DNA from: Candidatus Colicola caccequi
GTDB taxonomy: Bacteria; Bacteroidota; Bacteroidia; Bacteroidales; Paludibacteraceae
DNA length: 8,231 nucleotides
Reading direction: 5' to 3'
Assembly (NCBI GenBank): GCA_018065205.1
Contig: JAGHTR010000192.1
Coordinates: 1-8,231 of the forward strand
Every line of letters starts with the position of its first letter. The first letter of the stretch is position 1. A program made the translations under genes and the position numbers. The notes under the pieces are model-generated. The model was not told the origin of the DNA, ran no database searches, and saw nothing but the letters and a program-made list of their open reading frames with translations. Positions 1 to 7,395 of this stretch are shown piece by piece.

Positions 1-263
1 GTGGCTCGCGCATATTCTTTCTCCATCCAATCATTCGCGATAAAGTCTAAACCGGCAGCATAAGCATCATAATAACGTGCCGCAAAACGAGACTCAATGC
101 ACTTGCCTAAACGACTGATACGAATAACGGTGCATGGAATGTAACGCATATCAACCGACCAATCCGGCAGGAAGAGAGGCTTGCGCTGATTAAGCAAGGA
201 TGCATCGCACTTCATCGTAAAACGATGGGCACCGTTGTAATATGTCAGTCCGATAATCTTCAT
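1..263 (-). CDS. FAH-family-like protein, C-terminus missing (window edge)
   Basis: This is the first 87 codons of a gene that runs off the left edge. The residues from about 29 to 77 resemble the N-terminal part of the fumarylacetoacetate hydrolase (FAH) fold: PLFLPDWS, then RISRLGKCIESRFAARYYD, then GLDF. FAH-family enzymes hydrolyse or decarboxylate acylpyruvate-type compounds using a divalent metal. The paired acidic metal ligands normally found just after a tyrosine (Y-E-x-E) are here Y41-I42-P43-C44, so two ligands are absent, while the third acidic position (D73) appears kept. The segment before PLFLPDWS is also shorter than in typical members. The start ATG shares one base with the der stop (TAATG), which supports translational coupling and this start. 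The family call is from recalled motifs. The function is uncertain and it may be a non-catalytic relative. Confidence 0.72.
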   Translation of the reverse strand, partial: MKIIGLTYYNGAHRFTMKCDASLLNQRKPLFLPDWSVDMRYIPCTVIRISRLGKCIESRFAARYYDAYAAGLDFIANDWMEKEYARA

Positions 264-1576
264 TATTTAGCACGAATGAAAATCTGAATGGGAGTGCCCA
301 AGAAGTTCCACCATTCGCGCATCTTGTTTTCCAGGAAACGACGATAAGGTTCCTTTACATACTGCGGTAAATTGGCAAAGAATACAAAGGTTGGCACTTG
401 TGTATTAGGAAGTTGGGTGCAGTATTTAATCTTGATGTACTTACCTTTAGTTGCTGGGGGCGGATAGTTCTCAATTAAGGGCAAGAACTTATCGTTCAGT
501 TGTGCCGTAGCCACTTTGCGCTGTTTGTTCTCATACACTTCTAATGCGGTCTCCATTACTTTGAAGATACGCTGTTTGGTTAATGCCGAGCAGAAGATAA
601 TGGGGAAGTCTGTGAATGGAGCTACACGTTCGCGGATTGCTCCCTCAAACTCCTTAATGGCAGCATTAGACTTATCTTCCACTAAATCCCATTTATTCAC
701 GCATACTACTAAACCCTTCTTGTTCTTCTGGATGAGCGAGTAGATATTTAGATCCTGTGACTCAATGCCACGAGTGGCATCAATCATTAATATACATACG
801 TCGGAATTCTCAATGGCGCGTATTGAACGCACTACCGAATAGTATTCCAAATCTTCGTTCACTTTGGCTTTCTTGCGGATACCGGCTGTATCAACTAAGT
901 AAAAATCTTTGCCGAACTTATTGTACCGCGTATAAATACTATCCCGTGTCGTTCCGGGTATGTTAGTCACGATGGTTCGGTCCTCTCCGATAAAAGCATT
1001 CAGTATGGATGATTTACCGGCATTAGGACGCCCAACAATAGCAAAACGCGGTAGTTCCTCAAGTACTTCGTCGGTATCATCTTTTTTGAACCGTGAACAT
1101 ATCTCGTCTAATAAGTCGCCCGTACCTAAGCCGTTCTCGGCAGAAACGATATACGGCTCGCCTAAACCCAATTTATAGAACTCCGGTGCACCATATTGGT
1201 TTTCAAATGTATCTACTTTATTCACTGCTAACACGCACTCTTTCTTGGATTGACGCAACAAGTGTGCCACTTCCATGTCAAACTGCGTTACGCCTTCGTT
1301 CACGTCTACCAATAGCAACACCACATCAGCTTCTTTGATGGCCATATCCACTTGGCGGTTAATCTCGGATTCAAACGTGTCATCCGAATTAACCACCCAT
1401 CCTCCGGTATCTATTACGGAGAATTCCCGACCGCACCATTCGCACTTGCCGTACTGACGGTCACGGGTGGTACCGGCTTCGTTCATCACAATCGCACGAC
1501 GTGTTTGTGTGAGACGGTTAAAGAGGGTGGACTTGCCTACATTAGGCCTTCCCACAATTGCAAGTATGTTCGCCAT
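263..1576 (-). CDS. der: Ribosome-assembly GTPase Der (EngA)
   Basis: Der is a tandem GTPase needed for maturation of the large ribosomal subunit in the cytoplasm. From the chosen start the protein is 437 residues, normal for the family. The first G domain shows the P-loop GRPNVGKS (9-16), DTGG (56-59) and NKVD (119-122). The second shows GRPNAGKS (182-189), DTAG (229-232) and NKWD (294-297). A C-terminal KH-like domain follows from about residue 350 to the end. The reading frame extends 16 codons further upstream to an ATG at 1624, but those residues have no counterpart in Der proteins and lie inside the SlyD-like tail. The start at 1576 gives MANILAIVGRPNVGKS, the usual Der N-terminus. The gene overlaps the upstream slyD-like gene by 35 bases and the downstream gene by one base, so it is probably translated by coupling within the lptD operon. 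Confidence 0.97.
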   Translation of the reverse strand: MANILAIVGRPNVGKSTLFNRLTQTRRAIVMNEAGTTRDRQYGKCEWCGREFSVIDTGGWVVNSDDTFESEINRQVDMAIKEADVVLLLVDVNEGVTQFDMEVAHLLRQSKKECVLAVNKVDTFENQYGAPEFYKLGLGEPYIVSAENGLGTGDLLDEICSRFKKDDTDEVLEELPRFAIVGRPNAGKSSILNAFIGEDRTIVTNIPGTTRDSIYTRYNKFGKDFYLVDTAGIRKKAKVNEDLEYYSVVRSIRAIENSDVCILMIDATRGIESQDLNIYSLIQKNKKGLVVCVNKWDLVEDKSNAAIKEFEGAIRERVAPFTDFPIIFCSALTKQRIFKVMETALEVYENKQRKVATAQLNDKFLPLIENYPPPATKGKYIKIKYCTQLPNTQVPTFVFFANLPQYVKEPYRRFLENKMREWWNFLGTPIQIFIRAK

Positions 1577-2126
1577 TACATTTATCGTTATTACAATCGT
1601 TACATTTTCCGTGACATTTACCACAGTGGTGAGGGTGACGAATCAGGTCTAGTTCGGCAGGTGTTACGTCTCTCACTTCCAATATCTTACCTATAAAGTG
1701 CAGATTCTCTCCGGCCAATGGATGGTTTAAGTCAATAGTCACTTTATCTTCACTTATTTCGCATATTTGTGCATTCACTATCTGCCCATCAGCGGTGTTC
1801 ATGGGTACGATGTTGCCTACGAATACGCGCTCTTCATCAAACTCGCCATCCCCATTATAGAACATTGATTTAGGCAGTTCCATTACACCATCGGTGTCGT
1901 ATTCGCCATAAGCATCCTTACAAGCGATGCGGAAATCAAACTCCTCGCCTGCTTTTCTGCCAGCCATCGCTTCTTCAAACTTAGGCAACATCATTCCTTC
2001 GCCTTGACAGTACGTAAGCGGATGTTGCTCCGTTGCACGTTCCATCAACTCTTCTTGATCTTGTTTTGCACCATCTACATATAAATCATAGGTGCATGTC
2101 ACTACTTTTTGATTTGCTACCACCAT
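1542..2126 (-). CDS. slyD: SlyD-like FKBP peptidyl-prolyl isomerase with Cys/His-rich tail
   Basis: The 194-residue protein is a SlyD-type FKBP, a cytoplasmic peptidyl-prolyl cis-trans isomerase and chaperone. The FKBP part is split (about 1-75 and 128-155) around an insert-in-flap chaperone domain (about 76-125). The signature DLNHPLAG is at 132-139. The tail (164-194) holds seven cysteines (168, 171, 175, 178, 183, 189, 191) and five histidines (164, 166, 167, 172, 187), in the place where E. coli SlyD has its nickel-binding His/Cys tail. Metal binding is therefore likely, but which metal is not shown. The ATG overlaps the lptD stop by 10 bases, and the AAAAAAGTAAC stretch before it holds no clear Shine-Dalgarno. 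The last 11 codons overlap the start of der. The symbol is by family resemblance. Confidence 0.9.
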   Translation of the reverse strand: MVVANQKVVTCTYDLYVDGAKQDQEELMERATEQHPLTYCQGEGMMLPKFEEAMAGRKAGEEFDFRIACKDAYGEYDTDGVMELPKSMFYNGDGEFDEERVFVGNIVPMNTADGQIVNAQICEISEDKVTIDLNHPLAGENLHFIGKILEVRDVTPAELDLIRHPHHCGKCHGKCNDCNNDKCNGEHTCNCGKA

Positions 2127-4813
2127 GTTACTTTTTTATTCGTTGTACTATTATTCGACTTATCGTATTTCAAATCGGCCAACATAGATGCATTCACACC
2201 GATGTGGAAGTTATAACTCTTATATGGACCAAACGGCACAAAACTTGCAGTCATGTTCCAACAGTGCAAGTCACGAGATACATTGAAGTTTGTGTACGAC
2301 CACTGATGATGCGTGATATCATAACTGGTGGTGGCACTGGCTTTCCAACCCTTACCCAATGCAATTGATGCGGATAGACTCAAGTTTTGTGTCAGTTCCA
2401 TTCGGTACTGCATTCGGCTATCAATAAAATTATCCTTCGTATGCGGTGCGTCCGCATAGCGGATTGTGTAACTGACGGTTAGTGACCATGGTATCTCGGT
2501 CTTGACATATCCGTCATCTACCTCGGCATCCCTGTCTCCTTCTCCGTTATTGCGTTTACCATTGGTCATTGAACCATCGTCTTGCACCTTCATCTCATCC
2601 ATGTTACCATCGTCCGAGGTTTTCTTGTCTTTCTTGCCGAACCATTTCTTGAATAGGGCATTATTGAAGGTGTAACTCAAACTTGTGTTTGTTCCTGTCC
2701 AGTGCGGGAATCGACCATGATGCCAATATTGTTTATCTGTTCTCACCGGATTGCCGTGTGCATCGTACTCATACATGTATGGGTCTAACTGTGTGGACAG
2801 GTTAAGGGTATAATTAACAAATGGTATTTTTAGCCTTAAATTGATATTGAAGTTACTCCATCGCATGGAGTCTGCCGCAAAGTTATATGCTCCGCTGATG
2901 CCTAAGTTATCAATGATACTGTATATCTTATATGGATTAGTGCCGGTTGTATCTTTGTCATTTCGCACTTTTACCTCTAAGTTGTTCTGTACGCCAAAAC
3001 TGAGCGATGCCGACAACCCCTGTGCCGCATTACCGTATAACTGCCCATCATAATAGGAGTAGTTATGTCGAATGCTCTCCCTTACCACTTTCTCTCCGGT
3101 AATGGAGTTAATCGAATCTTCTCCTAAACTGTTCTTTTCATAGATGTTCTCATCGTAGGTGCCGTAGTATCCCCAAAATTTCTTACCAAAATCCGGATGA
3201 TACGAGAAACTCAGTGACGGAGTCAGTACGTGACGGAAACGATCTACTTTGCTATGGGGGAAGAGTTTCTTAGATGGGATATAGAATCCGTATAACTTAG
3301 TGGATAATCCTAACGATACCGAGAAGTCAAATACATTGTAGAATCCATTGGTGGTATCCCTCACTACTGCTTTATTCGTCTCGTCCCATCTTTGACTTAC
3401 TCGTTGGAAGTACATACGGTCGGTCAGGTTAATCGTTGGTGTCACACTGAGGTACTTGAATAACATCCAGTTGGCAGAGATAGGTATATTGTGTTTCAGT
3501 CCGGTCTTCCAATCGCGCAAGAAATCCGTGTGGAAGAAGTCTTTTTCCTTGATGTTATTGCCTACTATCTTGGCATTGCCCGAGTAGGACATCTTAATTT
3601 TTTCGTACCATTTCTCGGGACCTACACGATGCTTGCGGCGGAACGGATAGATACTGGACATGTTAACGCTCAGGTCCGGCGCTGTCAGTGATATCGTACT
3701 GTCCTTGGTGCGTTGGTTAAGCAACATACTCATTGATATACTCCATGGACTATTTGGAAAGCGCTGGGTGTAACTGATTGAACTGGACTTGGTGTTTTCG
3801 GCATTGGCTTGACCATTGTAGTAACTATTGATATTACTGCGGTTATAACCACTGGTAGAGAAGTTAACGCTGGCAGAGAAGGTAGAGTAGGGATTGGCTT
3901 TACTATCTTGTTGGTGAGTCCATTGCAGTTTCAGGTTGGTGGCTCGTTCATAGTCCGGCATGCCACGCTCGCCTGTTACATCCGTGCGGTAGTTGAAGTC
4001 AATCATGCCACTAAATCCGTATCGTTTAACATAACGTGTCTTGGCATATACGGCCCACGTACCTTTAGTATATATGTCGCCACGAACCTCAAAGTCTAAG
4101 TAGTCATTGATGGCGAAGTAGTAACCGATACCCTGCAAATACAAACCACGCGATAAATCGTCGCCGAATGATGGCATGATTAGGCCGCTGGTGTAGGAAG
4201 ATGTAAAGGGGAAGAAACCAAAGGGAATGGCTAGTGGAACAGGTACGTCACCTACTACCATGTAGGCAGGACCGGTGGCGATGAAGTGTCCTGGCTTAAC
4301 CTTTGCACGAGTCATTTTTAAATAGAAGTGCGGATGATCATGATCACTACACGTAGTGTATCGTCCTCCGGCCATCATCATTACGTCTTTTTGTGTCTTC
4401 TTTGTCTTATCTGCTACTACATATCCTTCGCCTTGCTCCGTTACTACTTCACGAATAAAACCTTTCTGCGTCTTCATGTTATAGGTCATCTCCAGACTCT
4501 CATAACTGTCATTGCCATCTTTGAATACCGGTTTGCCTATTAACTCGTCTTCTATTGTGTCATGGTAGCCGTTGGCGTAGATAAGACTGCTATCTAATAC
4601 CATTTTAATGCGTGCTGCCGTCAGTTCCATTCGCTCGTAATTCACCGTACTATTGCCATACATCGTAGCCTGCCCCGTCCCCATCAGTATAATTGAGTCT
4701 TGGGCCTCATACGTAATAGGGGAGGTGATGGTCTCACCCCGCATTGGCATAATAGCAATCAATGCCAAACCTATACTATGTATAAACCTTCTTACACGCA
4801 TGTATGTGCTCAT
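2117..4813 (-). CDS. lptD: LPS assembly outer-membrane protein LptD
   Basis: LptD is the outer-membrane beta-barrel that receives lipopolysaccharide from the periplasmic Lpt bridge and places it in the outer leaflet. The 898-residue protein has a basic, hydrophobic N-terminus typical of a signal peptide (about 1-26). An OstA-type jellyroll follows, with GTGQATMYGNSTVNYERMEL near residues 45-64. The segment with ATGPAYMVVGDVPVPLAIPFG and the following FFPF marks entry to the barrel, which consists of alternating aromatic strands to the C-terminal TWW. Residues 722-771 form a charged, Lys/Asp/Asn-rich insert between strands, common in Bacteroidota LptD proteins. Two in-frame starts are possible, 4813 (MSTYMRVRR) and 4801 (MRVRR). 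The first is kept, but the second begins nearer the basic end of the signal peptide. It heads the operon, with its promoter at 4841-4872. Confidence 0.93.
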   Translation of the reverse strand: MSTYMRVRRFIHSIGLALIAIMPMRGETITSPITYEAQDSIILMGTGQATMYGNSTVNYERMELTAARIKMVLDSSLIYANGYHDTIEDELIGKPVFKDGNDSYESLEMTYNMKTQKGFIREVVTEQGEGYVVADKTKKTQKDVMMMAGGRYTTCSDHDHPHFYLKMTRAKVKPGHFIATGPAYMVVGDVPVPLAIPFGFFPFTSSYTSGLIMPSFGDDLSRGLYLQGIGYYFAINDYLDFEVRGDIYTKGTWAVYAKTRYVKRYGFSGMIDFNYRTDVTGERGMPDYERATNLKLQWTHQQDSKANPYSTFSASVNFSTSGYNRSNINSYYNGQANAENTKSSSISYTQRFPNSPWSISMSMLLNQRTKDSTISLTAPDLSVNMSSIYPFRRKHRVGPEKWYEKIKMSYSGNAKIVGNNIKEKDFFHTDFLRDWKTGLKHNIPISANWMLFKYLSVTPTINLTDRMYFQRVSQRWDETNKAVVRDTTNGFYNVFDFSVSLGLSTKLYGFYIPSKKLFPHSKVDRFRHVLTPSLSFSYHPDFGKKFWGYYGTYDENIYEKNSLGEDSINSITGEKVVRESIRHNYSYYDGQLYGNAAQGLSASLSFGVQNNLEVKVRNDKDTTGTNPYKIYSIIDNLGISGAYNFAADSMRWSNFNINLRLKIPFVNYTLNLSTQLDPYMYEYDAHGNPVRTDKQYWHHGRFPHWTGTNTSLSYTFNNALFKKWFGKKDKKTSDDGNMDEMKVQDDGSMTNGKRNNGEGDRDAEVDDGYVKTEIPWSLTVSYTIRYADAPHTKDNFIDSRMQYRMELTQNLSLSASIALGKGWKASATTSYDITHHQWSYTNFNVSRDLHCWNMTASFVPFGPYKSYNFHIGVNASMLADLKYDKSNNSTTNKKVTWW

Positions 4814-4840
4814 ATGTGCGCATTAGCGCAATAAAACGTG

Positions 4841-4872
4841 CAAAAATACAATTTTTTTTTCATATAACCAAA
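4841..4872 (-). promoter_or_regulatory. Bacteroidota-type promoter for the lptD operon
   Basis: Read on the minus strand, TTTG (4872-4869) is followed by exactly 20 bases and then TATTTTTG (4848-4841), matching the Bacteroidota sigma-ABfr pattern TTTG-N19-21-TAnnTTTG. Transcription should begin near 4834, leaving a leader of about 20 bases before the ATG at 4813. That leader includes a small inverted repeat TGCGC-ATTA-GCGCA (4817-4830) that could fold around the start. The start point is inferred, not observed. Confidence 0.8.
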
Positions 4873-4880
4873 TAAAAGTG

Positions 4881-4890
4881 CACATATGTG
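4881..4890. promoter_or_regulatory. Perfect palindrome CACATATGTG between divergent promoters
   Basis: The 10-base perfect palindrome CACATATGTG lies in the 36 bases between the -33 elements of the leftward lptD promoter and the rightward pheS promoter. The heptamer TATGTGC, present here in reverse as GCACATA (4880-4886), occurs again twice at the lptD start (4803-4809 and 4813-4819). The position suits a shared operator, but no regulator is known from the sequence and the site could be chance. Confidence 0.35.
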
Positions 4891-4908
4891 ATTTTTTTAC
4901 GATATTAT

Positions 4909-4940
4909 TTTGTGCGTATGCAGAATTATTTGTACTTTTG
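4909..4940 (+). promoter_or_regulatory. Bacteroidota-type promoter for pheS
   Basis: TTTG at 4909-4912 is followed by 20 bases and TACTTTTG at 4933-4940, a full match to TTTG-N19-21-TAnnTTTG. The expected start of transcription is near 4947, only about 14 bases before the pheS ATG at 4961. That leaves no room for a phenylalanine-type leader peptide or attenuator, so none is expected here. Confidence 0.82.
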
Positions 4941-4960
4941 CATGTTAAATTGCGTTTATT

Positions 4961-6043
4961 ATGAGCGAATTATTAAAGGATAAGATTGAACGTCTGCGCG
5001 TTGAGGCGCAGAACTTGCATGCTAATACGGCTGAGGAAGTAGAGGCCTTGCGTCAAAAATACCTCAGTAAAAAAGGCGATGTCAGCCTTTTGTTTGATGA
5101 TTTTAAAGCACTTACTAAGGAACAAAAAGCGCAGTGGGGTGCATCAGTTAATCAACTCAAACAACAGTTTGAATCACAAATTAAACAAATGCGCGAGCAG
5201 ATGGAATCTAAGGTGCAAACTGTGGCTTATAAGGAGGACCTGACCCGTACGCCGGACTCCATCGGATTAGGTGCGCGTCACCCATTGTCTTTGGTGCGTG
5301 AGCAGATTATTACTATCTTTTCTCGTATTGGATTTACGGTGGCTGATGGACCTGAAGTGGAGGATGATAAACACGTGTTTGGAATGCTTAATTTCGCTCC
5401 TGAGCACCCTGCTCGTGATATGCAGGATACCTTTTTTGTGGAGAAGCAAGAGGGTGTACAAAAACCTACTGATATCCTTTTAAGAACGCATACATCTAGC
5501 GTGCAAACGCGCGCGCTAACTGATTGGGCTAAGGCTCTGAATAATGATCCGGCTAATGCTCCGCAATCTCTCCGTATCCTTTGCCCCGGACGTGTGTTCC
5601 GTAACGAGGCTATTTCGGCTCGAGCCCACTGTTTCTTCCATCAGGTAGAAGGCCTATATGTGGATAAGAATGTCAGCTTTGCTGACCTGCGTCAGGCATT
5701 ATTATATTTCGCTAAAGAGATGTTTGGACCGGACACTCAGATTCGTCTGCGCCCGAGTTATTTCCCATTCACCGAACCAAGTGCCGAGATGGATATCTCG
5801 TGTGACTTATGTGGTGGTAAGGGTTGTGCATTCTGTAAAGGTACCGGTTGGGTGGAAATCTTAGGCTGCGGTATGGTCGATCCTAATGTGTTAGAGAGTT
5901 GTGGCATAGATAGCAAAGTTTATTCTGGCTATGCTTTCGGTATGGGTGTAGAGCGTATTGCTAACCTCAAGTACCGCGTCAAGGACTTGCGTCTCTTCTC
6001 TGAGAACGATGTCCGCTTCCTCGAACAATTCGAGAGTTGCTAA
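4961..6043 (+). CDS. pheS: Phenylalanine--tRNA ligase, alpha subunit
   Basis: PheS is the catalytic subunit of the cytoplasmic alpha2-beta2 enzyme that charges tRNA-Phe. The 360-residue protein starts with a coiled-coil arm that contacts tRNA (about 1-90), followed by the class II core. Visible landmarks are GLGARHPLS (102-110), LLRTHTSSVQTR (173-184), the motif 2 region with FRNEAISARAH (213-223) and FHQVEG (226-231), and motif 3 with GYAFGMGVERI (323-333). A Cys cluster CxxC-x4-CxxC (281, 284, 289, 292) precedes GWVEILG, as in many PheS proteins, and may hold zinc. The gene has its own promoter 14-50 bases upstream. No pheT follows; the next gene is a transporter, so the beta subunit must be encoded elsewhere. 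Confidence 0.97.
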   Translation: MSELLKDKIERLRVEAQNLHANTAEEVEALRQKYLSKKGDVSLLFDDFKALTKEQKAQWGASVNQLKQQFESQIKQMREQMESKVQTVAYKEDLTRTPDSIGLGARHPLSLVREQIITIFSRIGFTVADGPEVEDDKHVFGMLNFAPEHPARDMQDTFFVEKQEGVQKPTDILLRTHTSSVQTRALTDWAKALNNDPANAPQSLRILCPGRVFRNEAISARAHCFFHQVEGLYVDKNVSFADLRQALLYFAKEMFGPDTQIRLRPSYFPFTEPSAEMDISCDLCGGKGCAFCKGTGWVEILGCGMVDPNVLESCGIDSKVYSGYAFGMGVERIANLKYRVKDLRLFSENDVRFLEQFESC

Positions 6044-6047
6044 ATCA

Positions 6048-6983
6048 ATGAAAAAAGCACTCCCGTATGTGGCAGTTATCACTTCGATGCTGATTTGGTC
6101 AGTGTCGGGTGTCGCTATTAAAACAGCATTACTGTCTTTTTCCAACTTGAGCCTGTTGGTAATGCGGTTCACGTTGGCCATAGTCATCCTATTGCTCATT
6201 GGGTTGTGCTGCCGTTCTAATGCGATGTTGGGACTGCAAAAACTGGATAAGAAGGATATTCCACTATTCCTCTTAGCCGGTTTTTTTCAACCCTGTCTAT
6301 ATTATTTGTTTGAGACATATACCTACGATGCTCTTTCTTCGCCTACAATAGCGGAGACACTGCTTTCAACCAATCCTGTTTTAGCACCTGTCTTTGCATG
6401 GATGATTCTGCGTGAACGCGTCACGCTATATAATATAATAGGTATCGTTGTTTCTACTATTGGAATGGTGATGTTGGTGCTTATTGGTTCTACGAATTTC
6501 CGGTTAGGAAATGCATGGGGATTATTGACGGCTTTCTTCGCAGTTTCTACTGCGGTGCTATATTCGGTGATTTTACGCCGTATCCCGGCTAAATATAACT
6601 CGCTAACAATTGTTTTTTATGTGCAGTTATGCGCACTATTTCTCTTCTATCCCATGTGGGGCATAAAAGAAGGAATCCACTGTCCCATCAGTTTAGATAT
6701 AACCACTTGGACAACCCAACTTTGGCAATCCGTGGCTGGGGTTGTCTATCTGGCTTTATTTGCTACGATAACAGCGTTTATCTTGTTCTGCTACTCCGTT
6801 AGAAAGATAGGCGTTACCAGAGGCAATGTATTCAATAATATCCGTCCCTTGTTCACGGCCTTGTTTATGTTCTTGGTCTTTGACGAACATTTACCTGCCG
6901 GCAAATGGATAGGAATGCTTCTCATCATTGTCGGACTATTCATCAGTCAAAAGAAGTGCTTAAAGCACACCAATAAAAAGTAA
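6048..6983 (+). CDS. EamA/DMT-superfamily membrane transporter
   Basis: This 311-residue inner-membrane protein has about ten hydrophobic segments arranged as two EamA repeats (about 5-140 and 150-295). The second repeat ends with RGNVFNNIRPLFTALF, an acidic FDEHL turn, and GKWIGMLLIIVGLFIS, typical of the family; the first repeat ends with the matching NPVLAPVFAWMILRERV. Members export or import small metabolites such as amino acids, but the substrate cannot be read from sequence. The frame is open upstream to 5958, but those codons lie inside pheS and encode a polar Ser/Arg stretch. The ATG at 6048, four bases after the pheS stop and leading straight into the first membrane segment, is the likely start. 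It is probably cotranscribed with pheS. Confidence 0.9.
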   Translation: MKKALPYVAVITSMLIWSVSGVAIKTALLSFSNLSLLVMRFTLAIVILLLIGLCCRSNAMLGLQKLDKKDIPLFLLAGFFQPCLYYLFETYTYDALSSPTIAETLLSTNPVLAPVFAWMILRERVTLYNIIGIVVSTIGMVMLVLIGSTNFRLGNAWGLLTAFFAVSTAVLYSVILRRIPAKYNSLTIVFYVQLCALFLFYPMWGIKEGIHCPISLDITTWTTQLWQSVAGVVYLALFATITAFILFCYSVRKIGVTRGNVFNNIRPLFTALFMFLVFDEHLPAGKWIGMLLIIVGLFISQKKCLKHTNKK

Positions 6984-7039
6984 CTGTCCCTCTCGGCGAT
7001 GTCCTCTTCCTTTGGCTAATTCCTAATTGGTTAATTCTC

Positions 7040-7067
7040 TTAATTCAAAATTCTTAATTCAAAATTC
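7040..7067. repeat. 14-base tandem duplication, TTAATTCAAAATTC twice
   Basis: TTAATTCAAAATTC occurs twice head to tail (7040-7053 and 7054-7067), and a related partial unit TTAATTCTC lies just before (7031-7039). It sits in the AT-rich spacer between the transporter gene and the toxin-antitoxin promoter, ending 8 bases before the -33 element. Similar AATTC-rich repeats are often seen in Bacteroidales spacers. No clear intrinsic terminator for the pheS unit was found in this 151-base spacer. Confidence 0.75.
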
Positions 7068-7074
7068 AATAAAA

Positions 7075-7106
7075 TTTGCATATTCCATTTTTTTTCTGTA
7101 ATTTTG
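7075..7106 (+). promoter_or_regulatory. Bacteroidota-type promoter for the toxin-antitoxin operon
   Basis: TTTG at 7075-7078, a 20-base spacer, and TAATTTTG at 7099-7106 match the Bacteroidota promoter pattern in full. Transcription should start near 7113, about 22 bases before the antitoxin ATG. The leader is A-rich (AAAAAACAAATAAAT) and lacks a Shine-Dalgarno, as is usual in this phylum. Confidence 0.8.
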
Positions 7107-7116
7107 CACCGCAAAA
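7102..7116. promoter_or_regulatory. Candidate operator, TTTTGC-ACC-GCAAAA
   Basis: A 6-base inverted repeat with a 3-base centre overlaps the -7 element and the expected transcription start of the toxin-antitoxin operon. Such operons are usually repressed by their own antitoxin or complex binding palindromes at the promoter, so this is a natural candidate. Part of the left arm is shared with the promoter motif itself, which weakens the evidence. Confidence 0.4.
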
Positions 7117-7134
7117 CTGAAAAAACAAATAAAT

Positions 7135-7395
7135 ATGAATACACCATTATCCGTACAACCTATTTCAACTCCTCAATTTATTGTCAATATAGAGGATGCT
7201 TCTTTAATGAAAGAGATTCGTCATGCAATTCGCATGATTAAGGGTGTTTCGGCTGTCCGTGCTACAACATCAGCAAATAGTATTTCACCTTCTTTGTCAA
7301 GAAGGATAAATCTTGCACGTCGTGAATATAAAAACGGAGAAACCATTATTTGCCGTACTCCGGAGGATATGAATCGCTATTTTGATAGTTTATGA
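7135..7395 (+). CDS. Putative antitoxin of the YoeB-type module
   Basis: The 86-residue protein resembles small Bacteroidales antitoxins paired with RelE/YoeB toxins. A short N-terminal stretch is followed by FIVNIEDASLMKEIRHAIRM (15-34) and then IKGVSAVRA. The C-terminal part (about 55-86, RRINLARREYKNGETII and then a TPEDMNRYFDSL end) is the kind of segment that wraps and neutralises the toxin. The call rests mainly on its neighbour: its stop overlaps the toxin start as ATGA, the usual antitoxin-first order with coupled translation. The N-terminal part probably dimerises and binds the operator, but no classical DNA-binding motif is obvious. It would be labile and autoregulatory if it behaves like its relatives. 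Confidence 0.8.
   Translation: MNTPLSVQPISTPQFIVNIEDASLMKEIRHAIRMIKGVSAVRATTSANSISPSLSRRINLARREYKNGETIICRTPEDMNRYFDSL

Noticed and set aside
1577..1624. Upstream start for der adding 16 residues
   Set aside because: The extra residues have no likeness to Der N-termini and are the shadow frame of the SlyD-like Cys-rich tail; the ATG at 1576 gives the usual N-terminus.
2033..4543. Several plus-strand open frames across lptD and slyD
   Set aside because: They lie opposite well-supported genes, show no family features and have no promoters.
5958..6047. Upstream start for the transporter inside pheS
   Set aside because: The 30 extra residues are polar, overlap the pheS motif 3 region out of frame, and precede a normal transporter start at 6048.
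6984..7030. Intrinsic terminator after the transporter gene
   Set aside because: Only weak AT-rich inverted repeats and no GC-rich stem followed by a T-run.
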